Shown piece after piece: positions 48,986 to 63,268 of a stretch of DNA of 64,000 nt (its first letter is position 1; each line of letters starts with the position of its first letter). Made by a program: the position numbers and the translations under genes. Origin of the DNA: Nymphaea colorata. Taxonomy: Eukaryota; Streptophyta; Magnoliopsida; Nymphaeales; Nymphaeaceae. The stretch lies in the NCBI RefSeq assembly GCF_008831285.2, contig NC_045150.1:9498001-9562000 (forward strand), in the 5' to 3' direction. Below the pieces are notes generated by a model. That model searched no databases. It was not told the origin of the DNA and worked only from the letters and a program-made list of their open reading frames with translations.

Positions 48986-51900
48986 TCACGTCACAGTTGT
49001 GTTTGACACCTCCTCCGGTGGTGGTTTGATGTATTTCCCGAGCGTTTTCTGATGCTGTCTGTTCTTAATCCTTCTAATTTTATCTTTGCTCTTTTGTTTC
49101 CTCTGAGCCTTCTGTTGATTCCGCATATTCCGTTCCCTCTCGTATATACCTTGCCAAAAGACTTCACCTGTCAATGGCCACAACCATCTCCGGTTCGGAT
49201 GATCCGAATCGGATTCCTCTGCCAATTCTTCATCCATGCTTTTGAGTGTGGAAAAGGTAAACCATCTGATCCACATCTTGCCTCTTCTAATTGCAAAGCC
49301 ATGTTGCTCTTGCATGGCTCCAGTTTGAGGATTTACATAGATCATCCGTCTTGCACTGTGATATGCCCAGATATTAACAACCAGCTCAAGCAGGCGAGAA
49401 TAGCAATGCCGATCCTGCAAAAAAGAAATGAGAGTGGGAAGAATAGGAAGATGAAGAAACGTTCTTGTGTATGAAAGCAAGTGAACTGCAGGCTTCCATT
49501 ACAAAGTTTATGAACAGACAAGATCTGCAATGGAGTCCTGGAACCACCACAAGTAAAAAAGCAAAAGAAAAATGAAACTGCAGATATTCCGAAAAAAATC
49601 TGGTTTAAATGAATAAAGTACCTTCTTTGTACTTAGATAACATTGCAAAGTTCTATGGTGCTCGTCATACAGTTCGGCGTCCAATGCATCTACAAACATC
49701 CTGCCAATGCACCACATATTAAGTTTGATGAGTATCTTAACCAAAAAACAAAGGAGGACAAATAAGGAATTGATAGCCAAGCAATTACGTTGGAACAGAT
49801 ATTAAATTGAACATCCAAAGTCACTCACCTTGCGAACATCACCATTTCAAGAAATGACCTAGTTGGCAAAGCCCAGCTATGCATCACAGACCAAGTGCCT
49901 GTACCATCTGGCATAGGTGGCAAAGCATCGAAGTCCTTTGATACACCATACATCCTTTTTAGGGCTTCAGAAACTGCAAACCTTGGAGACATAATTTGAG
50001 AGAACTTCAGTCAGATAAACTTTCAAGAGGCAAATGAAACAAAACCAAGTCTTTTCACATCATGAATGTTGGTCCATGTGAAAGTATTCTTAAAGCAACA
50101 CCTGTAAATGAACTGATTGAAGTGGTGCCAAGCACGAGACATGCAATAGGGGAGCATGTAAACTTGAAACAACTCAAGTTTCCGCTGGAAGACTTTCACA
50201 GAAAGTTCTGGAAATCTTTTATTCTTCAGAATAAGCATGGACCAGAAAAACATAGGACAGCATCTGAAGGACTTTTCCAAGCTAGCAAGATGAAGGAAGG
50301 AGACATTATGCAAGGTCAACGCAGGGAAATCTACTTGGCATCTAAAGGTTCAGAATGCTGAATGCTCCCTTCACTTAAAGTCTCAAAGAACATAAAGCTG
50401 TTCCCATCAAGAATTCCAGAAGCTGAACAGAACTTCAAGTAAATGATACCTGCAATTTCCAGCATTAACAGCATCACAAAAAGACCAGAAACCCAGTTTG
50501 GCTGGATTCCTAGAATCATCATCCAATCTGGCCCAAAAATAGAGAGCGTCCCCATGTTTGTGACTTTGAATTGCCTCTAGCACAGCCCTTTCAGCTGTCT
50601 CAGATAAGGATGCCTGGTTGAAAGGGCGACTAAATGTAAAAAACAAATTTTAAAAATATACAAGACTATTTAAATAGTGACACAGACATATCAACATAGA
50701 GAAAATCTAATGCATGATTTTTTTTCTTTTCCTTTCCACATTTGTTCCTAATTTGCTGCCGTACTTACTCCAGCAAATTTCGTAAGTTACAGTAATCTCA
50801 CTTCACCTTAACCAGAATGAGACAATACTGTGGAACCAGGTGAAATTCCTAGCTAGTACAAGGATGATAACTAGGAAATGGAATCAAATAGCCAAGGTAG
50901 GGGCCCAGAAAAGCAATTATATCAGAAAATTCACAAACAGAATGATTCAGAAACCAACGGATGCATTTGTAAATACAGCTAAACCAGAGCCCAGTTGTTG
51001 AACCTCACTTTTACCACCACAAGCAGATGACTTGACGAGTATAGCAAGCTTGGTTTTCAATTAGGAGTTTGCAGGGGCTCCATTTAGATCAGCTAAACAG
51101 ACATGGAAACAGAATCAAAATAGTAAAACACTCAACATAAATTTTACTTTCTTCTTACTTGGAATAGCCATCTAACCATTTTCATCGAACATCAAGAATT
51201 CTTTGTACAGGAACAGGAGACCTTCTACTTCTAACTATTGTAAACACATCCACTTGGATGGAAATGGAATTGATAGAAACCAAGAATAAATTAGAATTAC
51301 ATCTGTTCTAATCTGAAACCAAACAATTTCCTGCGGGCATAAAAATGAAAGCAAAACCAAAATATGTATCAAAAATTAGGATAAACAGAATGGTCAAACA
51401 CTATACTTTGCTTCTATGCTGGTTATCATTTCCCATCTTAAATTTTTCATTTTCAGGAAGCTGCAAGTACACCTTTCCAAAAACAAACACTAGACGTTAC
51501 CAGTAGCAATCACATATTTACGGTAAGCTTTTCCCAAAATTATAAACTACAAATCTCCTCAGCGGTCTATGATTAAATCCATAACTGGAAATGCATCAGA
51601 AACATGGTAATGGCCATTAGCAGTATCCCATGTAAATAAAAGATCAAAAGACAATATGTAAAGATTTATTAAAAACATACCCCCTTTGCAGCAGCTCTCC
51701 AAGACTGAGATCCAATCCATGCATTCCTATGTAGACGATCAATCCTATTAGCTATGGCGAAGAAGGCACCATATTCACTAAGCACATCTCTATAGTAACC
51801 GCTGTTCAGGAGTGGAAGACGAGCAGATCCATCTATATCATCAGCTCCCGGCCTTCGTCCTTTTGTAGACTATCATACATTTGAATATACCAGATTATTA

Positions 51901-54900
51901 GATAAAGCATAAGCTAGCTAAGCATCTTAAACAATAAAATCATTATCTAAGTAAAAAAGCAGCAAACTTATGATTTGGCATATTACCATCAGCATCCCAA
52001 ACAATTTGCTACACCAACACCTAATAAGGAGTTAACATAACAACCAAACCAAGCTGACAGAGTAACATCCATAGCATATGTACACAAGTACATCCATGGT
52101 TTGGTTCATCACTAACTTACGCTTTTAGTAATGACCAATTATTAATCTTTTTTGTGCAGTTCATGTCTGCAAAGCAGCACAATTATTTGCAAACCTTGTG
52201 ATAGTTGATGTTAACAGCATCGGTAACATATTATCTTCATAGAAATGACAGCCATTCTATGGGGTGTAAGAGTTTTTCCTATTTCTCCCAAGGAAAGCAA
52301 GCTTATGACTTCTTTAGAGAGTTGATGATATATGGAATCCACTTTGGAGCAAGAAACATACAACATTCCCCCAAACTAGCCAAGCATTCTCTCTGTCCTT
52401 TTGAGGAATGCACATATGATAATGTTTCATCTGATGGAAAACTCTCCAAGAAACAAGTAGCTGCTATCGGCTCTCAAACTAATGGTCATCTAACGCAGCG
52501 GTTAAACATTATGATAATACATTATCAATCTCAACAGCATGTGGTAGCCACCACTACCCTGGTCACCCTTGATACAAAGAAAACAACCCCAACACACACA
52601 TGCCACCCCAATTCCCAATTAGGGTTGAACCCTCCGAGAGGATGATACACTCTGTAATCTGCGATAAAAACCCATTGACACACTCATTCCATACATGTAG
52701 GACGAGTAGCTTATTTCCTATTCTTTGTCCCCTTTCAACTCTATATGTTTTCTTAGGACCCTCCTATGCCAATGATTATCAGCATGACCTAATTTTTGTA
52801 ATACTACACTTCATCCAAATAGCTATAATCTCGAGTCAAAAAAACCCCGAACTGATGGCAGCATGAATAGGGAAGATTGATTTGCTTAAGAAAATACAGG
52901 TACTGCTGAACGACATCACCACAAAAAGCATGCATAACCATTAATCGAACACAAACTTCAAAGCCTGATTTAAGGAGATGTAACCCAAAATTTGAAATTT
53001 AAAGTAGTGAAGAAATAGTAAAAATGTTAGTAACAAAAGCCTTACTAGACCTATCCCACGATAAAGGGAGCTCTGATGGAGAAAAGGCCAGGCACCTTCC
53101 CCAAAGTATGGTTCATATATGCACAAAGGCTGACCTATCCTTTCAAGCTCCCTGTCATCTCTCTCATGCAATTCATTTCTGGCTCTATCTGCTCTTTTGG
53201 CATTGCGATATACTTCCTCCCATGTTCCTCTTGGCTGATCAGTCCGATCCTTCAGCTGAAAGATTTTACAGGTAAATGATACATGTAAGGTAATGTTCAC
53301 ATCATAATAACTAAAACAGTTATCGGCAAGGCTTTTTCAGTTCTTTTCAAGGTGTGGTTTTCCTCAAGGAAACCTAGTAGTTTTAAAAATGGAAAATATA
53401 AACGGAAATTATGAGATAAATGAGCTTGCTACCTTTCTTTTTTTTCCCACAAACACATAACAAAATCAATGGCACAACTTTTGGACATTGTCACAAATAT
53501 CATTCTCAAGTTTCTTTCAGAGAGGTTTTTCTTAGGAATTGATCAAAAAGTTTGTTTTTCTTGGAAAGATCTCAAAGCTTCAAAAAATAAAAAATAATAG
53601 ACAATTTAAGAAGTTATGAGTGATCCACTAGTTTTCTTAGAAAAACAGTGGTAAGAATTCAAAATAGTCAGTAAAATGTTAAAAAAAATCTAAACTATAT
53701 TTTTAATATTGCAAAAGTATCGTGTGATATTTTTGCAATATTTTCATTCTGGCAATTATATTCAAAATATCATGATAAATTCCATTTTTGTTTAACTTGT
53801 TTTTGGCAATAATATTACAATATTTTGAAATCATTGCCAATACTTGTGACACTGCCTTTGGAAAAACAAAAAAAAAACAAAAAAATACATATTTAAAAAT
53901 ATGAAAAAAGAGACTTCTTTTTTACGTCAGTAGAATATCAAGGATAACTCAGGATACAATCTCAACCATTTCGATTTTTTGTGATATTTTTGAATATCCG
54001 ATATTTTGCAGACATTATCAGCTGACTTTAATGTGGATAAAATCAGGATAATTCCACACATTGGACATACTTGTGGCTATGGTCGACATAAAGAATATCA
54101 CCAGACCATCGATTTACCTCTTCTTCTTCCCGCCTCTTTCTTGCATAAGCCATCTCAATAGATCTTTGTTCTTCCCAATCAGCTAAAGAGAATACTTCAT
54201 CTATCACACGTTTAGGGACCGTCGAACTTAGAATATAACTATAATTCTGGAATTCCCCCACCAGGACAGAAAATTTGGAATTTTTTGGTCTTCTTTTCCA
54301 GTGTTTGAGGTCAACTTCACTAGCAATGTGCCAGTGCCATTCATCTTTCATCGTCTGAGGGATCTCCTTGATGGACTTTGGATATGCAACTTCTGATGGC
54401 AACTGAACAATGGTTTCAAGCACCGTAGCATAGCCTTCAATAGTTTCAGAGACCATTAGATTTGTTGCATTCTTTTTTCCATTTAATGCAACAGTTTGAG
54501 CAAGAAGAGATAATTTTCCATTTGAAACTGCCTGAAATAGTGCCTCTGTTAGCAGGCCAATATTCTCCTTTGGGAAAAGGAAGCCATTGACTCTGTCATC
54601 AATCTGGTTTCATCACAGCAGTGTCAATGTTAGATGTCATGAAGCAATTGCATCAGCAGATTGATAACTTTAAAAAGCTGATATAAATGAAAACATACAT
54701 GCTTTCTTATCATTTCAAGGTCTGGGGCAACAATTGGCTTTCCAAGACACATTGCTCTTATCAAAAATGATGGGAAGGACTGTTCTTCACGAAATGTCCC
54801 ATATATTACAAGATCAGATATGCTAAGTAAACTGCTCACATCTTCATCGCTGCCAAAATGCTGAACATTAGCCCTTGGGTAACCTAATTTCAGAGCAATT

Positions 54901-56379
54901 GCCTGCAGTAGCAAATCTCTTCATGATTGAAATGATTTCAACACATAACAGAGGCCCAAATGGCAGAAATGATTGCAGATATAGAAGAAAAGAATGTAGC
55001 ATCTTGACCAAAAGAATAATATCCTTTAAGTTATTACCTGCAATGACACTTTGTATGTGCTTGTAGAGTTCCCGCTTACAATAGCAATTTTCAAACGTGA
55101 ATCAGAACTGTTACCATTGTGGAGCTGAGCAAGAAGTGGCACCAAGGCTTTCATAACAAGTGAGTGTTCCAACCAAATACCACTGTACAAAAGTTGACTC
55201 CCAACAATGACAATAACAAAATCTTCATCACTGTAACCCATTTCAGCTCGCACATCACGTCCTCTGTTGAGGGCCTTGAACATTGATGCTTCCCATGATT
55301 CAACAGATGATCCTGGGACGACCATGTAGTTCCCAGAATCAAATGCCGCATACATCATCTGGATAAACCAGGAAAAAAAAATCTAGTTCATGGTGTGCTG
55401 ATAAGCATGTTGTAGAACAATTGGAAGCCAACAGAATTTAAAATCTTTCAAAGATGTGAATGGCCAGAAAAGGGGTTCCAACATAGTAAATCAGCATTAC
55501 CGGCAAAACATAGTCTGGAAAGATTACAACTGTAGCTCGGGCAAATGCCTGTTTCCACTCGTTTATGAGTTTAGAACTTTCATCTGTGGCTTCCTCTGTC
55601 AATTGATGTGGCGGTGCCCAATCATGTATTGTCCAAATGACAGGTATAGATTTGAAAGGCTCCTGCATAAGACTGTTGCATATATGAAATATATTCCCTA
55701 AGGACATTGAATTTTGTCCAAAGACAGATCTTCCAACAAAGCAGGCAAGAACATGATATTCCAAATCTTAAATCTAGAAAGAAGAAAGGGTATTCTGGAA
55801 ATGTTATTTTGTAGTAACTAAGGAAAAGCAAAAACACATCCATTCCTCAAGTAAAATTAGTGGTTGTCACCACATCAAGTTTTTCAGGATTCCATTAGGA
55901 ATTGGAGATGTTATATACTCACTTAGAAAGAACGCCTCTAGCCTGAAGAGAATTGATAAGAAGACCATCAAAACTGCACCAAACATGAAACAAATGAATT
56001 AAAACATTATGAAAGCATTGAAAGTAGAGTTTGATGATAAAAAAACACAATAAACGAAGTACAAGTACTAAATGAAGAATAAGACCAAACATACTACCTA
56101 AAGTTCATGTTTTCCCTTTAACAAAATAATCACCATGCATAAGTTCCAGTTTATTTAAGATCCCTCATTTTCTAATTATCATAAGGCAGAATGACTTACT
56201 TTAGCCAATCTACAGCAGCTCCTGACTTGTTGCTTCCCTGCAAAATACTAACAGATATGCCTTTGTTGCTCCATATAGAATGGACAGGACCATCCTCAAC
56301 TGCAAAAAGCTGTGGTATTTGCAAATGAGTAACTCATAATGCGAATTGCTTGATAAAGTGGGAGGCATAATCGCGCATC

Positions 56380-56413
<34 letters not shown>

Positions 56414-57734
56414 AATATATATACGCACACGGCACACATAATGATAAAATGTGTGAATAAGAAACAACATTCACAACTGCCGGTAGAGAAATTATTGTCA
56501 AGGTCTAGGCCCCATGTTTACCCTACTGACAGAGTTCTGCCACGCCTATTAACAAATTCAATCAACAATAAATTTTGAAATTCCAAAAGAAAATGCAGAA
56601 ACATGACAACCTAAGAAGTTTAGCCTGGCAGACAGTAGAAGATGCTAACTCCTGCTGTCCTACTACAGAATTTACCATGTAACCATCATAGAAGGTTCTA
56701 AGGAAAATCTTCAGAAAATGGTTTGATCATGTTTCCCAAGATGGTAAAAAGCCTCCTTGGTTCTTTAGCTTCATGGATACTATGTTGTGCCTAGACATCT
56801 GATCATTCGGTCTCATTGCAGCAAGCAAAAACAGTGTTAAGGCAAACCAAGAAAGAGAAAGAAAATGGTACATTCAGAAACCAAGCCGACAATTGTGATT
56901 CAAAAATGGCAAGGAGAAGAAATACAAAATACAGGAGACTTATTTCGACAGTTTCAGCATTACTCTATCAAGCTAAAGTTCGTATGTAGGAAAATGAATC
57001 CTGACTTGATCCAGGAATATAGGAGGAAAACAAGTTTCACCAATGAGAAGCAACCCCAACCAAGAACCGAAGTAGTGCATTCCAAGAAATTCAATTCACA
57101 TAGATCCCCCACAACCTATTTTCTCAAGCACCAAGATCAAGACATCGTTTTTGTCTTCATTAAGTACCTGAATTGCGTACCCTATTTCTTGCAGGGAAGA
57201 AGAAAGAGTAAACATCAAGAGCTGCACATCGTCCATTAACAGATCTGCAAACACCTACAACAGAATTCCCACATTCAACATCAAGAATCAATCGAAACAA
57301 ACAGCAGGAGCAGCAAGAGAAGCCATGAAATCAACACCCACAATCGCAATCCGAGGCCTCCGAATCGGCGTCCGAATGCGCGGCCTCATCTCTCCACCTT
57401 CCAAACCCATCCTTTTCTTATCCCTCTCCAACCTCCGAATCACCTTCCCAGGCACAAACTTCACCTCCTCACCAAAGCTCAAGTCCCCCAACTGTCTCAA
57501 CCCGGCAATGCTCCTCCGTTCCCCGGATTTCTCCGTCACGGACGTGGGGAGATAAGCCTGAAAGAGGATGACAACCGACAAGAACACCAAGATGGAGCAG
57601 ATCCACTGCAGGTAATCAATCTTCTCGAACCTCAGGGATCTCTCCATTTTCGACCTCGACTTCGGGAAGGACGACCTTTTGGCCGGTGCCCACCTCTCAC
57701 TTCTCCTCGATTCCGGCTCCTCCAGCGAACCCAT
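48986..57734 (-). CDS. Membrane-anchored family-4-like glycosyltransferase, At4g01210 type
   Basis: Minus-strand exons: 57734-57338, 57244-57168, 56309-56200, 55973-55923, 55672-55501, 55358-55038, 54902-54699, 54603-54118, 53255-53046, 51869-51681, 50613-50450, 49981-49829, 49700-49622, 49414-48986 (TGA). All are in frame; 1013 aa, near the 1031 or so I recall for At4g01210. A basic cytosolic tail is followed by one membrane span at about 42-62, so a type II protein, probably in the Golgi. The glycosyltransferase part (about 130-530) includes VIWTIHDW, FPDYVLP, DFVIVIVGSQLL and EEQSFPSFLIRAMCLGKPIVAPD. The rest (about 590-1013) is a long plant-specific region with LKDRTDQPRGTWEEVYR, GQPLCIYEPYFGEGAWPFL and LLELVVNIWAYHSARRM, and a Lys/Arg-rich tail. 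Donor and acceptor are not known. Exon 1's 3' end is the least certain: the chosen donor gives IAIV-DLL where relatives have two or three more residues. Confidence 0.87.
53640..54020. repeat. GATATTTT/AATATTTTG-rich island in glycosyltransferase intron 8
   Basis: Degenerate ATATTTTGCAATATTTT, AAAATATCATGATA and GATATTTTTGAATATCC motifs repeated in both orientations within an intron. It resembles in style the GATACG island in the pyruvate kinase intron. Confidence 0.4.
56382..56410. repeat. (CT)n microsatellite
   Basis: Perfect CT run in intron 2 of the glycosyltransferase gene, between exons 2 and 3. Confidence 0.88.
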
Positions 57735-58000
57735 CTTCGGAATTGATCGTCCGCACTCAACAGCAGCAGGAATCCATCTTCTCCATCCAATAAACGGATG
57801 AAGAAAGCAGAAGAAGACAACGGCTGTGGCGCTTCAGATTCTCTCCAAGGTCGCCTTTATGAGGGTCGGAACGAGTGACAAGTGCAGTGTGCTTGTGTCT
57901 GTGTGAGAGAAAGAGACAGAGCGGGTTTAATGGCGGTGTAAAAGACTGGGGAGTTTACTTCATACCCCTCATTTCTAGGGGATGAATTTTCGGACTGGTT
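57735..58000 (-). other. 5' leader and promoter region of glycosyltransferase gene
   Basis: Directly upstream of the ATG on the minus strand. It contains a CTCTGTCTCTTTCTCTCACA pyrimidine tract about 180 bp upstream. No clear TATA box could be chosen. Confidence 0.35.
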
Positions 58001-58409
58001 TTCACGTGCTTTTGTGAAAAATAATCGTCAGTCTGCTCTCCCTCTCCGATTCACTCTCTCTCTAGATTGTAGGAAGGAGGTAAAAGGTTTTCCTTTTCTT
58101 ATAAACAAAAAAAAAGAAAAAAGGAAGCACGCGTGTTTGTTTAGACTCCTCCGTAAGCAAGATTTTCGGGCTTAAACAAAGATTCAGGGTATAACTGTAA
58201 TTTTACAGATAGTCTTGGTCTTAATGACTGTAAAGACTACGGCGTCTTACGCGCCAATCCGAGGATGCCTGAGATCCTTCGTGCTGTTTGCAATTACTCT
58301 TTTACCCTCGACCTCGTCCGTCCCAAAGTGATCGGGGCAGCTTGTCCGTGTTCGATCGGGTCCCTTATCATCGGTCGGATCTGCTGTCTGAAATCTACCG
58401 GGCCAGAGA

Positions 58410-58870
58410 TGTCAATGGACTTGATTCTTGTAGGACACATCTGTTTTTTTTATAGTATTTACATATTCATATTGGAATACGCACAAAGAAAAAATCTGTT
58501 TTATTTCAAATCTGAATTTTGATTTCACAATGTAAATCCAATTCTAAACCAAATTTGATGAACTTTCGGTATGTAAGAGCATTAAATATAAGATATTCAT
58601 TTAAAATAAATCCAGTCCAAATTTGTATTCGAATTCGATCAGATATTTATTTATATCCAAATCCGATCGGATGTCATTTCTTAAATTTGCATTTGATCTT
58701 ATTTCTTAATTTGATATTAAATATTTTTTCATATTTGATTTTTTCAAAACAATTTAGTCGCATATCCAATCCAAATGAAATATATCGACGTCCCTATTAG
58801 TAACAATGCCCAATTTGATCATGATTTGGATTTACTATGCACCAGATCCAACCTAATTGGATCTTATCTT
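58410..58870. repeat. Interspersed AT-rich repeat with CCAAAT/GGAT motifs
   Basis: Begins near GAGATGTCAATGGACTTGAT and ends near CCAATCCAAATGAAATATAT followed by GACGTCCCTA. Read inversely the end gives TAGGGACGTC, similar to the start, so imperfect inverted termini are possible. The interior is full of AAATCCAAT, TTTGATT and CCGATCGGAT motifs. Related to 62735-63130 and 13081-13520. Confidence 0.5.
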
Positions 58871-61800
58871 AAACCGAAAGACATTCGTATCTAAAACTAT
58901 TATAAGATGCAAAGGTGTACTTAAAATTTCGGACTTTATATACCAAAAGATCGCAATAAGATTTTGTGACATTGCTGTTGCTGTTTTCATGAAAAGTACA
59001 ACAAGGATCATAACTTACATTTCAAGATTAATTATTCAATGAATTTATTAAACCCTGTAGCCTTATATAATACATTTGAAAGTTAGGCAGACTTGATTAC
59101 ATTATGAAAAAAAAAAACATATGTTGTTTGAATCTTCAAATTATTGAGTGATTTCAACTAGAAATTGGTAGAGGGACCAGTTACCTAAATGAACACAACC
59201 TGAACGTTCGGTCAGTTTTTAGCCGGAAAACGCCAAATGATTTGCGAGAGTCAATCACGCCAAACACGACATTTGCATTTCTTGTCTCCCTCTCTTACAG
59301 CCCTACAAACAAGGTTGGCCCTGACGGCGATCGTTTTTACATCAATTGACTACTTCTTTTACTCTTGTGAAATTTGAACGGTTCGGACATTTTACTTCTA
59401 CATGTATTGAATTCTATAAGAAACTTAGCTTCTCAGTCGATTGATTAATGGTGAGGATTGGTTTCGAATTGAGTGGAAAGCAGAAATATTAATTAATTAA
59501 AGTGTTGTATATCAATTATTTATAGTTTAAAAAAATAATATCTGAACTTTTATAAACTCATTGATCTGGCCAACTATACAACAAATAAAATTAAAGCAAT
59601 AATTGCAATTCAAAACAAAATGCGTGGAATTAAGATTTGTCTCCACTTTTTGGGGGCTTTACTTAGACTCAACTCTAAACAACAAGTGAAGAGCACATGT
59701 AGGGGCCACTTCTACTGTAAGGGTATTATAGGTATTACGTGAATGTTTGGACTTGAAGCAAACGGTCAACCGAAACGCTCGACCTTTTGGAGGAGGGCAT
59801 GCTCCCAAGAGTGATGAAAATTACAAAAGTAACCCTAGGAGGCAGTACGGGTTTGCGCCTTTTGAGTCGGCATGGAACACGGAAAGAGGTCGCAAGTGAA
59901 TAAAATTTTTTGTGTTTTTTTTTTTTTTTTGCATGAACATTGGCTGTAAAAGTGCAATGGAGATCATTTGGATAAAAATCGAATATTTTAAAAGTCTTTT
60001 TATATGAAAAATATAATTACCGATATATTTTCTATAAGCAACAATGATTTTCCAACTCTTTATATGGATTAATTTTTTATTAAAGTAAATCATGTAACGG
60101 CTATCAAAATTGCCGGGAGGCAGGAAGTCAATTATACAACCATGCAACTTTAGTGATATACCCTATATTTAATATTCTTTGTTGTAATATCAAGATATTT
60201 TCTGAAAATTAATGAACTTTTCATAGGTAGCGAGTCATCCTCATGGCTACCAAAACCGAAATCAGGTCACCAATGATGCATTTGAAACACTTTAAAAAGT
60301 GTTTGATAGCATTTATTTTAAATCTAAAGCTGATAAAAAGTGTATTTTGAAAGGCGAATTTTAAATTCATGATACATGTTAAAAATAAGGTCAAATTGAA
60401 GATGGTATGATCTTAAATCCATGGATCCAAATCTCACGTCACTGCCTATAATGAAACCAACACAACTTAAGATCGAGTCTCTCAAGCAATTGTTTTTCCC
60501 AAATCTTTTAACAAGGCTTTCAATTTTTATTTTATTTTTTAAAGAAAAAAGGTGCAAAAACATGAAAACTGACTGAAATTAGCTCATTTTCTACGCAGTC
60601 TTTGTTAACCGCATTCTGTTTTTTTAACATATTTTCACTATTAAACATTATTATATAAACCACCCACGTGCATCATGAACATCATATCGGATCCAAGTTG
60701 TTTGAATTCATTATCCAGGTGAGATCCGGTAGAACAGGAAATCGAACTCCGGCATTGAATTTGATGCAATTGCATCCAAAAAGTACTAATAACCAATATC
60801 CGTTCTCAGATGAATTTGAAAATGGGGAAGAGTTGGCTGTGAGGGCGGGGCGGAAGCGGATTGGGTATGGTCCAAAGTCATTGGCCCAATTTCCTATGCA
60901 TTTTATCTGATTCAACTCCACGTGCTTGACAGCTTGACTTGGGTCCGAACAAAAAGGAAAAAGAACACGCAATCCATCAAATTTGTAAAAAATATTGGAA
61001 CCTTATTTTTCCATATTTTTGTAATATAAAAACATTTTACAACATTTAAATTAAGTAAAGATACAAACTGCATATATGTGCAATGGTTAGAACGATGGTC
61101 AGTTTTCATTTCAAATTTATGAAGCGTCAAAAAAGAATCACTAACATACACAAACACAACAAAATGATATTTCAAGACACCGAAAGCATGTACTGTCTTA
61201 TAAACAAAACAAAACAGTACCTCGCTCACCCATTATAAAAGTCTATGAGCAATTAGTCAATGTACAGGATACTAATGGGTTTTAAAGTTCTTCTATGATT
61301 TTTTCTCCTTGACTGTTAAAAGGGGGACATAATAACGGTCGTATTAAATAGACGCAGTAATAAATTAAGAAGACCAAAAAATTCTTATCATTCTTACTAC
61401 TGACTTTCTTGATTTTTAAAACCGGGGTTGAACAGGTGATGAGCGACAAGAATCACGAGCCACGATGAAGAAGGGTTTAATTAAGAATGGACTACCGATA
61501 TAATGTATGATTAAGTTCGAAGTCTAGGGGATGAGTTATCATTATCCTGGTGAATCGAAACGCATTAAGTAACTATGATCTAAAGAAAGTTGGTGGAGGA
61601 AACCATGTGTATGTGTAGTAAGTGCTAAATGCCGATGACTGATCAGACCAAATTGGGGCATTATTTTATTTGCTTCTGCTTTACTGCACCTATTCTGGCA
61701 ACCAGAGAGAGAGAGAGAGAGATTTATTATTAGTATTAAATTTTTTGAAGTTTGCAAACGCAAGGAAATACGGGAGACGAGCTACCAAAACTAGCAAAAC

Positions 61801-62734
61801 ATCATTTCAATTTTTTAACTAACAAATTAATTTGGAAGCTTCATAGGCACTTTTGGAAAATATTGGTACGTGAATGTCGTTCTTTTGTAAATATTTATTT
61901 GGGATTTTATGGGGCTGATGTCCGGGTAAAGACAAAGGCGTGATGCCATGGCAGACTTCAGGCGTGACGTTACAATTCGGAGTTGGAGTTGGAGTTGTTC
62001 GCGGACCCCCATATGTGGCGCTCCATTACCATTTACTTTGAGATTTTTCAATTACAACCTGCATTTTCTCCATATTTTAAAAAGCGGAACCTCATTTACA
62101 ACATGACCAGGCCATGCAAGGGTTTTTTACTCAAGTCAACAACGGAACACCAGTTATATAATTTTAGATTTTCAAGAGGTATTTGTTATATAGTTTTAGA
62201 TTTTTAAAGAGCACCTGTATGTAAATAAAAAAATGTCATGAAATTTAAATATAAAAATAACTATTTTATGTGGGCAGTTTCCCACGCAATTACATCTGGG
62301 ATATTTAAATGTTGGGGAAGCTGGTATAAATTTCATGTAAAAGGGTGGGCCTGAATGATAAATTCTGTTCCTTTGGGGGAGCCAAATGAGTTGGTGCAGT
62401 AGGTTTGACTCTGGTCATCACAGCTCTCTTGGGCATCATTCCTTGTGTAAGCCAAAGGTGGCCCAAAATTTTTATATTAGAAAATTCCTTTAAAAAAATA
62501 ATTTATTAGATTTTTTTCCCCTTCAAAGATTTCTCTCTCTCACACATTAGAAAATTCCTTTAAAAAATCATTAGATTTTTTTTTTCAAACATCTATGTAT
62601 CTATTTATCTCTCTCTCTCTCTCTCTCTCTCAATGCTCAAGTGTTAAATGCAAATGTCATATCATGTAGAAACTGATGGACAATGTATTCATCCCTTGCT
62701 CAAGCAAGGCATGCATACAGGATGCATGGATTCT
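58871..62734. other. Intergenic, no gene seen
   Basis: AT-rich spacer. It contains an (AG)n run at about 61705-61721, a CT run at 62608-62631 and a T homopolymer near 59916-59930. A short stretch around 60720-60900 reads open in both strands but resembles no known protein. No tRNA was recognised. Confidence 0.45.
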
Positions 62735-63130
62735 ATTCAGTTATTCTATCATATCCAATTTATCAAATGTTCACATTCGGATATAAAATATTAAGACATA
62801 TCAAAATCTGATTTTTAAATTTACCAACATGAGTCCGATCTAAATTCAACTTTTGGATTCACATCCAAGGCTAAATCCAACAATTAAATACACGAGTCAA
62901 TCTGAATAGATTATAATAAATAAGAACCCACTTTTATAGGACATTTATTTAAAACTTAATCCAAATTTAAATCCAATTAAACATTTGTTTAAAAGCAGAA
63001 CTTAATCATGTTAATTGCTATTTCTTAAAACTCAATCCCACTTGACTTCTTCAACGGATGTTTAACTCTTTTCCATATCGACTTTTTAAATCAATTCATT
63101 CGGATACCCTGTCCAAATGACATCCCTAGA
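62735..63130. repeat. Interspersed AT-rich repeat, second copy
   Basis: Same style as 58410-58870: TATCCAATTT, AAATCCAAT and CGGATA motifs, with the end CCTGTCCAAATGACATCCCTAG matching that copy's CCAATCCAAATG..GACGTCCCTA end. Confidence 0.5.
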
Positions 63131-63234
63131 TTTGACATAATCCGTTCAAGCAGTAGGAGAGCCACATGGTTGCTCACACTAACCTCACAAAATTTGCTGA
63201 TTTTTATGTTAATGGTTTGATATATTTTATTGTT

Positions 63235-63268
<34 letters not shown>

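Noticed and set aside
54043-54117. Reading through the exon 8 frame of the glycosyltransferase beyond EEEE
   Set aside because: A strong donor GAG|GTAAAT at 54118/54117 joins in frame to LKDRTDQPRG in exon 9, as in relatives; the read-through meets a stop and no later donor fits the phase.
60668-60972. Overlapping open frames on both strands near 60.8 kb
   Set aside because: Short, mutually antisense, no domain; probably part of a decayed repeat.
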